Below, piece after piece: positions 44,676 through 56,677 of a DNA stretch of 64,000 nucleotides. A program made the translations under genes and the position numbers. Under the pieces are notes generated by a model that was given only the letters and a program-made list of their open reading frames with translations, was not told the origin of the DNA and did no database searches. The stretch comes from Marasmius tenuissimus (lineage: Eukaryota > Basidiomycota > Agaricomycetes > Agaricales > Marasmiaceae). Numbering within the stretch: position 1 is the stretch's first letter; the number at the start of each line of letters is the position of its first letter. The DNA is taken from positions 248,001-312,000 of the forward strand of contig JAQOTA010000061.1 of the NCBI GenBank assembly GCA_029532415.1. The letters run 5' to 3'.

Positions 44676-47261
44676 TGTCTCGGTGTAGCGCCTGCTATTA
44701 AAAAGCAGCTTCAGAGCCGTGTTTTTGTGTGATTTTAGCATAAAACAGATAAGAAATGACTAGGTAATACGAGTACTAGAGCGAGTCCCGAGTGGCTAGT
44801 AAAAGGCTCAGTTCCTAGCATAAGGAGAGAATAGCGCCTCAGAGGCGTCTCTCCTTATCTCTGAAAACTGTAGGAGTCGTATAACTAACAAAAGTATCAC
44901 TTCGGAGGCACAACTAGGACCTGTAGTCATAACCAGGGAATATCTCCAGTGGCTCGGAGGCATCGTACTAAGGATTAGAATAATAGAATCAGACTTGACA
45001 AAGACCCGTACTAGTAGAGCTAGACAGAGGAAGACGCCGCGGAAGCATGGATGGTCGGGAAGCGAGACTAAGTCGAGCCTCAAGAAGCTTGGTATAAGGA
45101 CGAGGCCTCGCTTTGGAGGCATGATTGATTCAAGTATACTAGGTATACTACAGGTTACGCTAGTCATCCATATTGGCTAGAGCTACCTCATCCCAACCGA
45201 AGTAATTATCTACGTCGGAGTCTTCAGGATAATAAGAATCAATGAAGGTTTCGTGATCTAGATAATCGGTATAGAATGGATCGCATAAAATAGGATTATA
45301 GAAAGAAAAGGATCGAGAGAGCCAATGACCCATGACAGGGGAGTACTTGAAGAACGAGAGCTTGGTATAGTCAAGCTTCGGAGGTGCTGGGCACTCAGCA
45401 CAACTGACGACGGCGTCGATCCAAGTGTTGACGGCTCCAGGAGTATGAGTGGTTTTGAAGTCGAGGAAACCAACTCGAGCAATGGACTCGGTGACCATGT
45501 CGATGACAGACCTGGCGTCGTGAGGAATGAAGTGGTCAAAGGTGTCCTCGCAGAGATAGATTTCGTCCTGGATTATGTCGTAACGAATCACGTAGCCCCA
45601 GTAGATGGATCTGTGGCGACTGAGGAAGAACTGCTGGAAGATGATTCCGAGGATAGCCTCTCGTTCTGCATCGAGTGGAATGGGTAGGATGATGCGGCGC
45701 TCCTTGATCCTATTAGAGTAATCTTCTGGATACCACCAGAGTTTATACAAGTCTGGAGAGGAAGTCAGAAGGCTGCCTCAGAATTTAGAAAATATAAAGA
45801 CTTACTATAAAGCAAGTGGCGGAAGTGATCTTCAATGTTATGCAAGCGTGCCATAGTGCGCTCGGGGGAAAAGTAAGCAAGGAATTGGGAAAAACCTAGT
45901 ACTTGCTTTTACTGACCTCTGGACTTGCCGCTGAAGTGGAAATTTTACTTTGGAAACTAGGAAATTAGCGCTTCAGAGGCGTGGATCCGAACCAGGCACT
46001 GGGCGCTAAACAATGATCGAGAAGTGATCGAAGGAGTTGCACCGTCGACGTACCCCCCTTGTACTCGTACATGGAGATATTGACTGTACTAAGGGCAGAG
46101 TTGGTGCTGGTAGCAAAACGCAGTGCTCAACTGCACTGGAAGGCAAGGGACTAAGAAAGAAAGGAATGGTGTACCGAAGAATTGAGTAGGAGTTCTGGCT
46201 GAACCATTGAACTATTACCCGGTATCCAAGGTACCAAGATTGGATATAGTGGGGCGGCCATATGGATGGCAGGATGTCAGAATTATCCGAGCTACGGAAA
46301 GGACATCGACCTGGCTATGAACGGCTGGGTAACTCCATGAATATAGGCATCTGGTAGCACTTCGGAGGCAAGTACTTTGCTTCAGACGGAGGGAGTTTAT
46401 GCTTCGGAGGCAGACAGAACAGGATGACCTATGACGATTGAAGAGTCTAGAACCGGAGAATCAATGCTGCGGAGGCAGATAGGCAGAATGAAACCATTGA
46501 TAGGAGAGACCCAGAAGAAAAGAATGTTAGAGAATGTTCAAGGCTGATGATACTTCCAAAGCAAATTGTTGGTTTTGACTTTGGGGTTCAAAAGCGTAGA
46601 TTAAACACAAAACTCTCCAAGTATATTCCAAAGTAGGTAGTTTATGCCTCCGAGGCATGGTTTATTTGATATTTGTACAATTCAGTAGAATTAGAGCCTC
46701 CTAGAGTATATAAGCAGTGGGGTTTTCATTAAGAATCCCCAAGCAATCTGTACAATTAGTATTCAGAGGAGACGAAGCTATTCCACTTGTTGGGTAGTTA
46801 GTTAACTTGGGAGCGCTTCTGGAGAGACATTAGAACGGAATAGAACTTTGTTTGCCCAAACCTAGAAAATCCATTGAACACTTGCTTGACCTTGACTTTG
46901 CATTGTTTGTCTGTGACGCCAACTTGACTGGCTGAGCTATTGTTGAACTTCCGAAGCTAATTGGGCTGAGGATATTGTTCGCCGTTGACGGTTGGTCTTC
47001 GGTTATTGACAGACTTGATTGGAGTCTTAATTGCCATTGTTTGATTTGATTGTCTTGTTGCCCCTCGCTGTTCAAGTGGTTCTGAAGCTAGTCGAAGCCT
47101 AAGAACGCACTTCCGAAGCACCAAACAAACTCTACACTTCCCGAAACAACCTATAAACCTCTCTTCCAAACCCCACTTTTGACCTCCAAACTGGTTTCAG
47201 AGGCGAAGCTACCTTAGTTGGATAGTTTCTTGAGTCAGATTTCCTTCAGCCTACTATTGCA
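44676..47261 (+). repeat. Probable long gypsy LTR (about 2.6 kb), LTR-F
   Basis: The right end is supported by TTGCA followed 3 bp later by TGGCTAAGAGCGGAACCTAT, close to the TGGTATCAGAGC primer site for initiator methionine tRNA, and then a gag-like frame. A GAGTATATAAGC promoter box is at 46704-46715, about 550 bp before the end. The left end is placed at TGTCTCGGTGTAGCGCC because the hAT finger is lost there; this boundary is tentative. The whole block carries about a dozen copies of the motif CTTCGGAGGC or GCCTCNGAGGC. No second LTR in the window. Confidence 0.5.
45160..45854 (-). CDS. Spliced ORF antisense inside the long LTR, unknown function
   Basis: Exon 1 45806-45854, exon 2 45160-45752; a 53-nt intron with GTAAGT donor and CTCCAG acceptor. 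642 nt, 213 residues, no stops. The start MARLHNIEDHFRHLLYNLYK is helical; the middle has RRIILPIPLDAEREAILGII, WGYVIRYDI and DTFDHFIPHDARSVIDMVTE; the end is strongly acidic and rich in Tyr/Asp (DSYYPEDSDVDNYFGWDE). No transmembrane segment, signal peptide or known motif recognised. It lies opposite to the LTR transcription direction, upstream of its promoter box. Intactness amid decayed sequence suggests either recent insertion or selection. It could be an accessory gene of the retroelement or a captured host gene. Confidence 0.6.
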
Positions 47262-47263
47262 GT

Positions 47264-47500
47264 CTGGCTAAGAGCGGAACCTATGATCAACGCCGATCCC
47301 CGATTCCCGCACCCTTCAGCTACACTCTTGAGTGTTGGGAGGATTTGACCTACGAGTTAGATTTTATTATACACCGCGAGTGGCGCTTTACATCAGTCTA
47401 CAGAAACACGACGGCAATTAGCATCGTCCGAAACCACTTCCATCAGCGACACTTTGACCTGTGGGACACAGTTCTCAGAATGGAGAGGTTGCTCGCATAG
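47264..47500 (+). pseudogene. Gag-like 5' remnant after the long LTR
   Basis: The ATG of MINADPRFPHP (about 47283) starts directly after the primer-like site. A shift of frame near 47330 leads to TYELDFIIHREWRFTSVYR, IVRNHFHQRHFDLWDTVLRM and a stop at 47498-47500. Helical and charged, as in gypsy gag. No polymerase sequence follows. Confidence 0.45.
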
Positions 47501-48089
47501 GGGTAGATTGGATTGGATTGTCACACACGGCACGCTGCATAGCCTATCCCTAATCCTATTCGATAGGTTTTCTTGATAACGGTCGATTCACGTAGTAAGA
47601 ACGACATATTACTACTGTAAATAGACTGTAATACACCCTACAATGACGATTTAACTCTTCTATGCAGAAAAAAAAACTTGTGGGATACGCTAGTCAGAGG
47701 CTTAGCGTGTCGCGCTTGGCTCCCAGTTTCTCTGGACAGAGAATAATTACAGTGTTGAATCCCGATAGCTTAATTCTCCAACGAGTATAGTCTGACGTAT
47801 CTGGTACCACAATAAGAATCTTTCGGGATTGTATAGTTCTAATTTGTAGGATATCCGATAACCGAGATTCGGTGAAGGTTTTTTCAGGAGGTATATTATC
47901 GTGAGGCTCCTTCAAAGGTCGGGGCAAGTTTATTCAGCAGGTTCTGTCTCGATATCATTGGCTTCGGGATAGATTTTTCGGTTGCAGCTGGAGCACTTTC
48001 CTCCGGGTCCCGGGATGTCTGGAGTTGGCGATGAATTTGGGTCAAAACTTAGAAGTTGATTCATCGGGATGGGAACTTGTAACATTTCT
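47501..48089. other. No supported gene
   Basis: Short open frames only. Confidence 0.4.
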
Positions 48090-48425
48090 ATGGGATCCAC
48101 ACGGCATTCAGCCAGATATACACTGTAGTCACTAGTGTGGCGTAATAAGTGGGTCTGAGAAGAGACCTACACAGCATTCAAGTAAATATACACTGTAGTC
48201 AGACTCACTAGTGTGGTGGAATCAATAGGTCCGAGAAGAGACCTACACGATGTTCAACCAAATATCCATTAATGACTGCAGTGTGGCGCAGTGAGTGGGT
48301 CTGAGTCTCCGAGAGGAGATCTACATGGCATTCAACCAGATATACACTGTAATGTGGCGCAATAAGTGGGTCCGAGAAGAGATCTACACGGCGTTCAACC
48401 AAATATACACTGTATTAGGAATATA
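48090..48425. repeat. Minisatellite with units of about 60-85 bp, 4.5 copies
   Basis: Unit contains GATCTACACGGCATTCAACC, then AAATATACACTGTA, TGTGGCGCAATAAGTGGGTC and YGAGAAGA. Units differ in length through small insertions (for example AGTCAGACTCACTAG). Confidence 0.8.
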
Positions 48426-48429
48426 CTAT

Positions 48430-49080
48430 ACAATTCTCTAATACCATTAAATGCATACGCAATACATAGAAGAGCGCACATTAGTCTTTCTCCTCCAGTC
48501 TTGAGCCCTAGTCACCTGGTGACACTTACTATGACTATTCAATGATCCAGAAAGCGAGAAGAGTCGAGATCGGAGAAACCAGGAAACTGTTTGAGCTTTT
48601 GAGGCTCTAGAATTGATGGTTCCTTCATCCATTGGGTGACCGGGTCCTTCATCCATTGGGTTCCGGGATGGGGTTGGGCAGCTGGGCTACGCCGCACGTG
48701 GGATATCAAATTGAGGGTAAATCGGGACAGTGAAAAATGAGGCAGTATCCGATATTGTGATAAGTCATAATTCAACATTATTTGAAGGGACTAAGCTTTG
48801 AGGAGGGGTACCTGTGGCCAATAACCCGGGATGTGAGGCTCTCGGACTCTCGGGATGAGGTTGGAACTTAGGACTCAGACTGGTCACCGTAGATGCCAAG
48901 GATAAATATTCTATACGGGCGCTATTTTTGGGAGTCGGGACTCGAGAATTGTTGTGAATCGTGATGTAGAGTGTAGATGTCCAACTCCCGAGTCCTAACG
49001 TTTATAGGAGTAGCCTGTCATAGTTTGACATAGAAGGATGGGTCCTTGTAGATCCAAGGTTTGTTTGGGATGGGACTTCA
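48430..49080. repeat. Gene-less copy of the 39.4 kb promoter block
   Basis: See 39360-39790. No coding exon of the 39899 gene is found downstream. Confidence 0.5.
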
Positions 49081-49215
49081 AAGTTCAGACGTGTTCCAGC
49101 AGAGCGGATCCTAAAACCCTCAGTCAGTGAGTGCCCAGCATGGCCTTGGAGTCTATAGAGGAGTTCTAATCACTCTACGCATGCCTGGAGGGATTTATTG
49201 GGACTGTAGAATATT

Positions 49216-49318
49216 TTTTCTATGAAGGATTTTTCTGGCTTGAGCGGCTCAGGGAGCCGAGCTGCAGCCCGTCAACAGCTCCCGGAGCCAGAGCCGAGCC
49301 GAGCTGACTGTTGGCAAC
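49216..49318 (-). mobile_element. hAT-like terminal fragment
   Basis: Read on the minus strand from TAGTGTTGCCAACAGTCAGC through GGCTCGGCTCTGGCTCC; related to 25015-25145. Truncated. Confidence 0.45.
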
Positions 49319-49935
49319 ACTAGGTGAGAGAGGTGGAAATGAATACAGCAACACAGACTCTGGACGCAGGATAGGACTATCCCTTGATCTAAGACGCTTC
49401 ATAGATATTCAGCACAATCTGAAAGACTTGAAATACGAAACATGCATACTGATTACTGAGGATTGATCCCTCTTACCAAAAGTCCAATGCATGTGTAATG
49501 TATGGGAAGGTCTGAAGAATGACTGAGAAACTCACTCAGTCAAAGGCAACTGCCAACTGGCCATTAAAATTGCAAATCAATTCAATCATGTGTCCCATGC
49601 ACGATATAGCCCAGTTAGAACAATGTCGCATTTGAGATTAGTCAGTATCAGGCCAATCTGAAGGTTCATGAAAACTCACATTTAATCAGGATACCCATGC
49701 TGGCACTTTGGTTGTGGGACATTTCTGTAGAATTTTATTATTGAAATTAAGGTACTGGAATAGCTGAATTCTCCTGTGCAGGGACAAGGGTTTAGAGGTA
49801 AGAATGAGAACACAGCTTTACAGGCGATCCGGGAAACCTTATCATGTCCCATTTTCTGTCGTGAATTTTAGTTAGAATCAAAATCGAGGTACATGAGTAT
49901 CTCTGACAAATTGTAATTCAGAAGTGTGAGCTGCT
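49319..49935. repeat. Dispersed segment related to 10.64-11.1 kb and to 58.32-58.45 kb
   Basis: The first 480 bp align with 10640-11100. 49817-49930 recurs inverted at 58320-58450 (CAGGCGATCCGGGAAACCTT shared). Confidence 0.65.
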
Positions 49936-50085
49936 AAGGGCATATAGAGACAGAGGACTATGCCCAGCACATTCAACCAGTCGGTGTTTCAGGAGCTTGC
50001 CGCTGGATCATGGGGGGACTGGTAGTACAAGGGGGTACCAGGGGAATACCCATTACCCTCTCTAGTCTTCGTCTCCCAATTTGAC

Positions 50086-50553
50086 ATGGTGTACGTGCAT
50101 CACAGTTGCAACATCAAGGAACGATCCCTATGGCTTCTGAACCAGGGATTCTCCCCAAAAGAAACTGCCCACCTCCTTGGTGGTACTGAGTGTAGCATTG
50201 TGCAGTGGAAAAGCAACAGCAGAGCTCATGGATCAGTCACCCGACCTCACCATCCCATCCAAGACAGGCTACCCAGACTCAGCTCAAAAATTCGGGAGGA
50301 CCTCATTGCACTCATCAAGGAGTCCCCAGATATGTACCTCAATGAGATTTTGGATTGGCTTGCTATTGCTCATGACGCGGCCATATTGAAATCTCAACTG
50401 GATCACACGCTCCAACAATGCAGCATCACCTACAAGCGCATGACTCATGCTGCTCAGGAGCGAGATGAAGAAGAACGAGATAGCTGGTGCCAAGAACATC
50501 AGCTTCGCCGTTTTGGGTCTCGAGATGGGAATTCCTCTACCACAGACTTATAA
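50086..50553 (+). pseudogene. Tc1/mariner-like transposase, N-terminal helix-turn-helix part only
   Basis: 155 codons: ERSLWLLNQGFSPKETAHLL with the second HTH helix, SRAHGSVTRPHHPIQDRLPR linker, then IREDLIALIKESPDMYLNEI and DWLAIAHDAAILKSQL, a second HTH, and YKRMTHAAQERDEEERDSW. This is the paired-like DNA-binding region of fungal Tc1-type transposases. The DDE catalytic domain is missing; the frame ends at 50551-50553 in unrelated sequence. It could be the source family for the TA-inserting MITEs, but no terminal match was seen. Confidence 0.65.
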
Positions 50554-51592
50554 CTCACACAGCATATTTTTACGGCAATAAGGAGTAGATCCTTGGCCCT
50601 CTTTGGTGCACTCATACCCTGGAAACCTTTGTCTCAAGGAGTGAACCGGTTCTTCACTCAATTTTGGCGCATTGATGGGAAATTCCCACACGCCAAAATC
50701 TGTCCCAAATTCCCGCATTTTGTTGACAACGATGGGACACCCGTCCACCAACAATAGAGAGCATAGAAATATATTGGAATGATAGGTTTAGAGTACTTTG
50801 ATGTTCTGAGACACGCGGAATAGCAGGGATACCGTCGGTAATGCCCATTTGGGATATGATGATCATTTGGGACAAATTGGCTTGACGGTGCAATTCTCCA
50901 CTCTTTCTTGTCGGACTTTTTCTGGAATCATTCTTGACTTATATTTGCATATACTGAGCCAACATAAAGAGGTGGAGGGCCCCATTCGTTGAGATATCGA
51001 ATAAAGGATGGTGATTTTGGGCACAAGTAAAATATTGATATGGTGATCATGAAAGGAGATGTCATCAGGAGACTCTCGGTATTGGTAGGCTTATTTTGCA
51101 TGATAATAAGAAGATTTTCCGGTACCTAACAGGGGCATAGCTGAGAATAGTGAGAAGTAATGTCGAAGCCGGACGAGACGAGGGTGCGAAACTCGCAAAA
51201 GGCAGTGATGGAAGTCACTGAATGTGACAGGGTTTGGTAATACCCGGTGTTGCTACACATTCAAAATATAGATTGTCAGCGTGATGATGTCACGTCCCAA
51301 ATGCTGGTTCTGCACTGATAACGAATTTTCGAGCTGATAAGAAGATCCTTCGCCCACTACCCCCCTCGGTGGTCAATATGAGTCGATAGATATCTTGACC
51401 TAATGTATACATACATTCCTAGATAGAAAGAACAAGGGGAAGGGGCAGTTGATGTCTCTCAAAGACCATACTTGAAGCTGAACTCGTTGAGTGAGATGTG
51501 CGTCTCCATCGGAGGAGGGGAAGATGACCGGATGTCACTATAGCGACGGTTACCCGGGTGAGTGCGCTGCCTTATAGTAGGTGTTGGCGACG
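50554..51592. other. No supported gene
   Basis: A minus-strand frame at 50548-50754 has no domain. Otherwise nothing. Confidence 0.4.
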
Positions 51593-54500
51593 GGGACGCC
51601 AGGCCCACCCAAACCATTTCCTTTTTCGGATGACAGCTCAGAAGCTGTCATTCGGATTCCGGCAGCGGGCCATTCCCTTTTATGGGGACGGGACTTAGGA
51701 TTTCTTCTGGCTCAGTAGCAGTAGTACTAGTGTCTCTTAGTAATGCAAGAAGCCATTATTTTTTCTCTCCTGCTGTGTCACCTCGATGCGTCTGACATGG
51801 CTCCTCAGAAAACAACCCGTTTTCTCAACATATCTCCGGGAGAAGCTGCCTCTGCCTGGACCAAAAAGGCAAAATCATTCCTCACAGCACGAGAAAATGC
51901 GTCGGCAATCAACATATCGGCTCTCATTCTCACGGAAATCCAAAAACAAAGCATCGACACGATCTGCGCCTCAAACGCAGAAATTGAAACCTGCACTTTC
52001 ACACACGCGCCCGAGTCCCAGGTGGAGGCAGAAAGCCTTCTTGTGCTCCATGAATTAGAGTCCAAAATTCGGGAGACACCCCATAGCAAATGGAGCAGCC
52101 GTTGGCGTGTATTGTCATCCAGGAAAGCAACTCAAAACCAAACAAAACACGTCTTATTCCAATGGTAGGTAATACATATATAATTAAGATTAAGCTCACA
52201 GTTTTTCGAAGTGACTCCGGGTACAATCACAACGTGAATGGAGTCAAGACGCGTGCAATGCCCTATCCATACACGGGTTGCCTTGCCTTCGCTGAAGTGA
52301 CCTATCTGGTATCTTCCGGCACGACTTTACGCGTCCGCGGCTATCTAAAGCATAACTCCGAGTGCCAGGATGCTGGGATTGCTACTGTGCCAAGAAGACC
52401 CCTTCACCCCTCCGTGTTTGGCCGTGCCATTCACAAACTCAGTGAAGGTATACCTATCTCAGAGGTGGAAGCTGACAACCGGGCCCTCATCCAATCACAC
52501 TCTTACCCATCAATGCCAACCTCGCTCGATCACTCTTCCCATCGCTGGCTCATTGAACAGGCTGATAGACATTCAATCTATCGGCATTTCTATCGATCCC
52601 AGGGTATCCTCACTCAAAACCAAGCCCACGTAAACATTGATGACTGGCTCAATCCAAATTTGAAGTCTTTCAACTCTACTTTAGCCGAGGCCATTTTCCA
52701 CTATTCCCCCCAACGACAAAAGAAAGATAGGCTCGAGATATGCATAGCCACTTTGCGCATGAAGGAGATGGCATGGAAATACGGCCATAAGAAACAAGTC
52801 TTGCTGGATGGGACCTTTGGAATTTGCAAGAAGAAGATGCTGCTTTTTATATTGCTAGGAATTGATGAAGATCATCATGGGGTTCCCCTCGCATTTCTAT
52901 TGTTCTCAGCACCATCTGGGAACAAGCTAACATCATCTGGCTATGACAGTGCGATTCTAGCAAAACTATTGAAGAGTTTCAAGGACGGCATGGAACAGGG
53001 AGAGTCACGGGAATTCAGTGGGCCTGTTGCGAGCACTGATACTGATCTCAAGGAACGACTTGCGCTGTCAGAGGTTTTTCCGGGGATACACCTTCTCCTC
53101 TGCCGAGTCCATCTCAGACGTTGCTGGAGGAACCACCGTGTGAATGTCATGCCAAAGGGAGAGGAGACCGATGACATCAAGGAGCTTTCTCAGCGCCTGC
53201 GCACTCTGGAGCAGTCATTGCTTGGGTCAACATCTTATTCTGAAGCATGTGAGATGGTGGATTGAGAGACAAAGGTCTTGAGTGACCTACCCGACGGAAG
53301 CCCTGGGAAAGCAGGTGGATTGAACCACTTGAAATACCTTCGTGGGTACTGGCCCATGTCAGAGGACCTGTGCATAGGCTGGTCAGATCGCGGGATTATT
53401 TGTGCTGCCGAAATTTTGGGTTGCCGTATGGAGGACATCATACCGACTACCAACCACCTCGAGTCATTCAATCGTGTCCTGAAGCATAAATATATTGCTG
53501 GACAACAACACTCCGGCCGCCGTCTCCGTGTCGACATCTTACTTCATTTTACAGTGACCAAAATGATGCTGTCCATCTTTGAGCAACGCGACAGGGTACG
53601 GGCTGCCTGTCATCAACGAAATGAATGGATTTGTTCTCTTCCATGTGGAGAATCACTTCTGCAGGGACAGGTGTCCCCTATACAATTCCAACAACTCCCC
53701 TCCGTCGCTTATTTAGTAGAGGATCATGCCCGTGGAACAGCGGCCATCTTAATACTCAATCACAGACAACTCGGGGCACCTGCTTTTGACTCTGAGAAAG
53801 GACTGTATACTTTCAAGTGTTATTCAAGTCTTGCCACGGAATACGACGCCAATCCACAGCTCTATGAAATCAAAATCTACACAAATAACATTGCCTCATG
53901 TACATGTCCGGATTTCTCATCCCGCGGAGGTGCTTGCAAGCATCTACGGGCAGCCCTGTTGACTATTGACCAGTACCGCCAGACCCCTACTTTGCGAAAC
54001 CTTCCCCAAGTTGACTTGCCGGCATCAGAGCAGGCCGCACGTGCTCTATTACTCAAACTGACCTCGGCACCGGTGCTGGACAATCCTACTGTACTGATGC
54101 CTACAGACAGGGCCGCAGACGTCCTGCAGGCATTGGTTGAAGCCGGATCAGAGCTTTCCCGTAATGAATCTGAACATGTTTCCGAGGGGGGTGAAGCTTT
54201 AGTGAATGGGTTTGGAGATGGGGAACACGAGAGAGAGAGTGGGATACCGACATAGAGGAGGCCATTTCATCTCCAATTCCACCCAGCTCACCAGAGATCT
54301 CACATTCCAACCTCCCAGTTGAACCGGAAGCCCTGAAGCCAGATACTGTATGTATATTCCATTATTTCATATCATCCCGGAGTCCTCAAATCTAACCGAG
54401 TGTTACACAGAGTGAGGTCAAGCAGTCTGGGAAGGACGGGGTTCAAGCACAAGCCGTCGCTTGCACCTTGTTTGAGCTGGATTCGATGAGCCCAAGATTA

Positions 54501-55033
54501 CATGAGTTGGCCATGATCTTCCCGCAGAATATCCCATTACCTTCTCCCCACGAGAACCTCTCCTGTGCCGTGGAGGCTATCTCCCGCCTATGTTCTCTCG
54601 CAGATCTGATTCAAGCAGCCGTGGATGCTACCGAGCCACCAGTTGACTCTCTAGTACCACATGTCCCAGCTCCGCCAATTGGTCCAGCCCATGTCCTCGA
54701 GCCCAAGATGAGCATTCAGAAGCGTCCCTTTGATCCAAAATCAGGTCTACCCCTTTTGGTGCCTTCACCGGAGAAAAAACAGAAACGGAAGGACTCCCGT
54801 TCGGTACATTGACAGTAATATTATATATTTTACATTCTCAGAATATACATGTGTGCATCCAATGTCAAATAAATGAAGTGGAAAATGTTGATACTGGGCA
54901 ACTACAACGTCTGAGCCAAAAGAAATCACAAGTCCCGTCCCCATAAAAGGGAATGGCCCGCCGCTGGAATCTGAATGACAGCTTCTGAGCTGTCATCCGA
55001 AAAAGGAAATGGTTTGGGTGGGCCTGGCATCCC
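51593..55033 (+). mobile_element. MULE DNA transposon with about 122-bp inverted ends
   Basis: Left end GGGACGCCAGGCCCACCC (51593 to about 51714) and right end its inverse, GGGTGGGCCTGGCATCCC (about 54912 to 55033), roughly 95% alike. Flanks GGCGACG (51586-51592) and GGCGATG (55034-55040) are a possible 7-bp duplication with one mismatch; MULE duplications are usually 8-10 bp. The cargo is one transposase gene. Confidence 0.75.
51797..54812 (+). pseudogene. MULE transposase with SWIM zinc finger, nearly intact
   Basis: Reading forward: MAPQKTTRFLN start, a junction near 52165-52201 whose splice is unclear, then TGCLAFAEVTYLVSSG and RVRGYLKHNSECQDA (the N-terminal binding region), DDWLNPNLKSF, AWKYGHKKQVLLDGTFGICK (first catalytic Asp), DEDHHGVPLAFLLFSAPSGN, ASTDTDLKERLAL (second Asp), LLLCRVHLRRCW, TTNHLESFNRVLKHKYIAG (Glu in NHLESFN), and CTCPDFSSRGGACKHLRAAL, a textbook SWIM C-x-C ... 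C-x-H finger, at about 53900-53950. Damage: one TGA at 53263-53265 between two long open frames in the same frame (52090-54255), and a two-base slip in a GAGAGA run near 54236, after which the frame continues to 54812 through one intron. MULE transposases cut and paste the element. Confidence 0.85.
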
Positions 55034-56558
55034 GGCGATGGAGGTGGGCTGCTCTGGTGACTCTGAGTTGGCGGGAGAGAGGGAGGCATTGCAAGTGCAG
55101 GTGACGTGAAGTTTCCGCTGAGGTAGGTGAATGATGCACGGGGTATGTCGCCAAAAGGTAATGGTGCCATCATTGGTTGAGGAGCGAAACCGCTCGGGTG
55201 CATTGCTTGCAAGGGGTAACTGGTGGGCATATAACCCATTGATGGGGGCGGCGCAACAAGGAACAGGTTATAAGGAGCGACATAAGGCGGATGAATAGGG
55301 GGAAGGTAGCCTTGGGTATATGGGGGGTGGATATTGGGTGGAGATGACAGTGAGGCAGTGGTGGCGGTGGGTTCAGGACAATGAGCATTGGGTAGGGGTT
55401 GTGCAGTAGTGACAGTTGTTGTGGGAAGGGTGGTGTTATCTTTGCTTTGCGAGGATCTACATTTGGCCTGGTCCACACTAAAGAGGTTGGAGCCAAGGGG
55501 TATGGAATCAATAGTGATGTTGGGGAGGCTTTGCTCAAGCTAGAATCAAAAGGTTGAGTAACAGCGGAACTGAAGAAACCACAGGTCCACTTACAATCTG
55601 CGCAGACCATGTGAGACCATGAGTGTGGAACCCAACATTGAAATGCATTTTGGTGGATTTGTGCTTGAAGCATTGGATATTGGGATGATTTTTGCATCCA
55701 CCAACTGGATATGTCTTGAGAATCTCCTCGAATTTCTCATCCATCGCCGTGGTAGCAGTTCCCTGGATATTATACGCTCAGAAGAGTGGAGGGAAGGGGA
55801 GAACTCTGCTACACACCCTCTTTGTGCGGTTTGCCGCCATCTGACTCACTGTCTTCATCATAATCCACGTTTGTGACCTCAACTTCCTCTCCGGGGACTA
55901 CGAACTAGAGAGCTGGCATGAGCTTGTGATATCATATATTCAGTAGTAGTCAACATACCGTCTTGGAGGGCGGCTTCATCTCCAACGTGACTGCCTTGGA
56001 TGACCTGGCAGAGGTCTGAGCCATGACGCGACACATGGCTGACCAGTCTTGAGGACCTTTCAAGATCATCTTGTTGCCCTTCGGATTCCCTCCCGTGGTC
56101 TTTTGACGCCATTGAAAACTTTCAGTCTCGAGGAATTTGGTACGGGTGTGCAAGGCAGCAGCGGCTTCATCCAGAAAAGCTGTCCAGGTTACATTGGTTG
56201 AGGTCGTGATGCTTCCCACTGGTTCAACCACAGTCTCTGCCCCTCCTGATTTGCCCTTCCTCTTCTTCCGGATCTGCTTGATATACTGGACAAAGATGTC
56301 AAATTGGACCGGCGGCGGTTGATTGTTGGCGGAGGTGCTCAAAAAGGCTGTGGGCTCTGGGTTGGTTCTTCTCGTACGAGCATTTTTGCTAGGTGGTTTT
56401 GTTGTGGGTGTTGTGAAACCATCCGAACCAGGAGTAGGAAGAGAGTGGGTCAAATGATGTGGATTATGAGCATGAGTTGAGGGAGGCGGAGAAGGAACAT
56501 CAGGAAGACGAGTAATTTTCCGGCAGCCGGTTTCGGCAGTTCTTGGCTTTTCAGCCAT
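54865..56558 (-). CDS. Proline-rich protein of unknown function, C-terminus encoded by MULE end
   Basis: Exons 55959-56558, 55815-55904, 55595-55762, 54865-55539: 1533 nt, 510 residues, all phases fit. The N-terminal 90 residues are Pro/Thr/Ser/Arg-rich. A domain at 85-200 has VQFDIFVQYIKQIRKKRKGK, TWTAFLDEAAAALHTRTKFL and GPQDWSAMCRVMAQ. An acidic link (DYDEDSESDGG) leads to a second small domain with CKNHPNIQCFKH and HFNVGFHTHGLTWSAQI (two Cys and several His, possible metal site). The rest is Pro/Tyr-rich (YLPPIHPPYVAPYN). Such two-domain proteins recur in mushroom genomes near transposons; function unknown. The last 55 or so residues come from the MULE terminal repeat, so the native end was probably replaced. 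One donor (GTGTAG at 55814) is weak. Confidence 0.65.
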
Positions 56559-56677
56559 TCTCACAAAGGTCCAAAAAAGCTACGCAAATCCCGCACGCAG
56601 AGAACCGTATGTCATGCTAATGGAAAGATAAATACCATCAGCATGGTCTATCCAGACTGAAAATGATTGTGAGCCTA

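Noticed and set aside
53263..53288. A mini-intron removing the TGA in the MULE transposase
   Set aside because: The only GTGAGA..AAAG candidate is about 26 nt, far shorter than other introns in the window.
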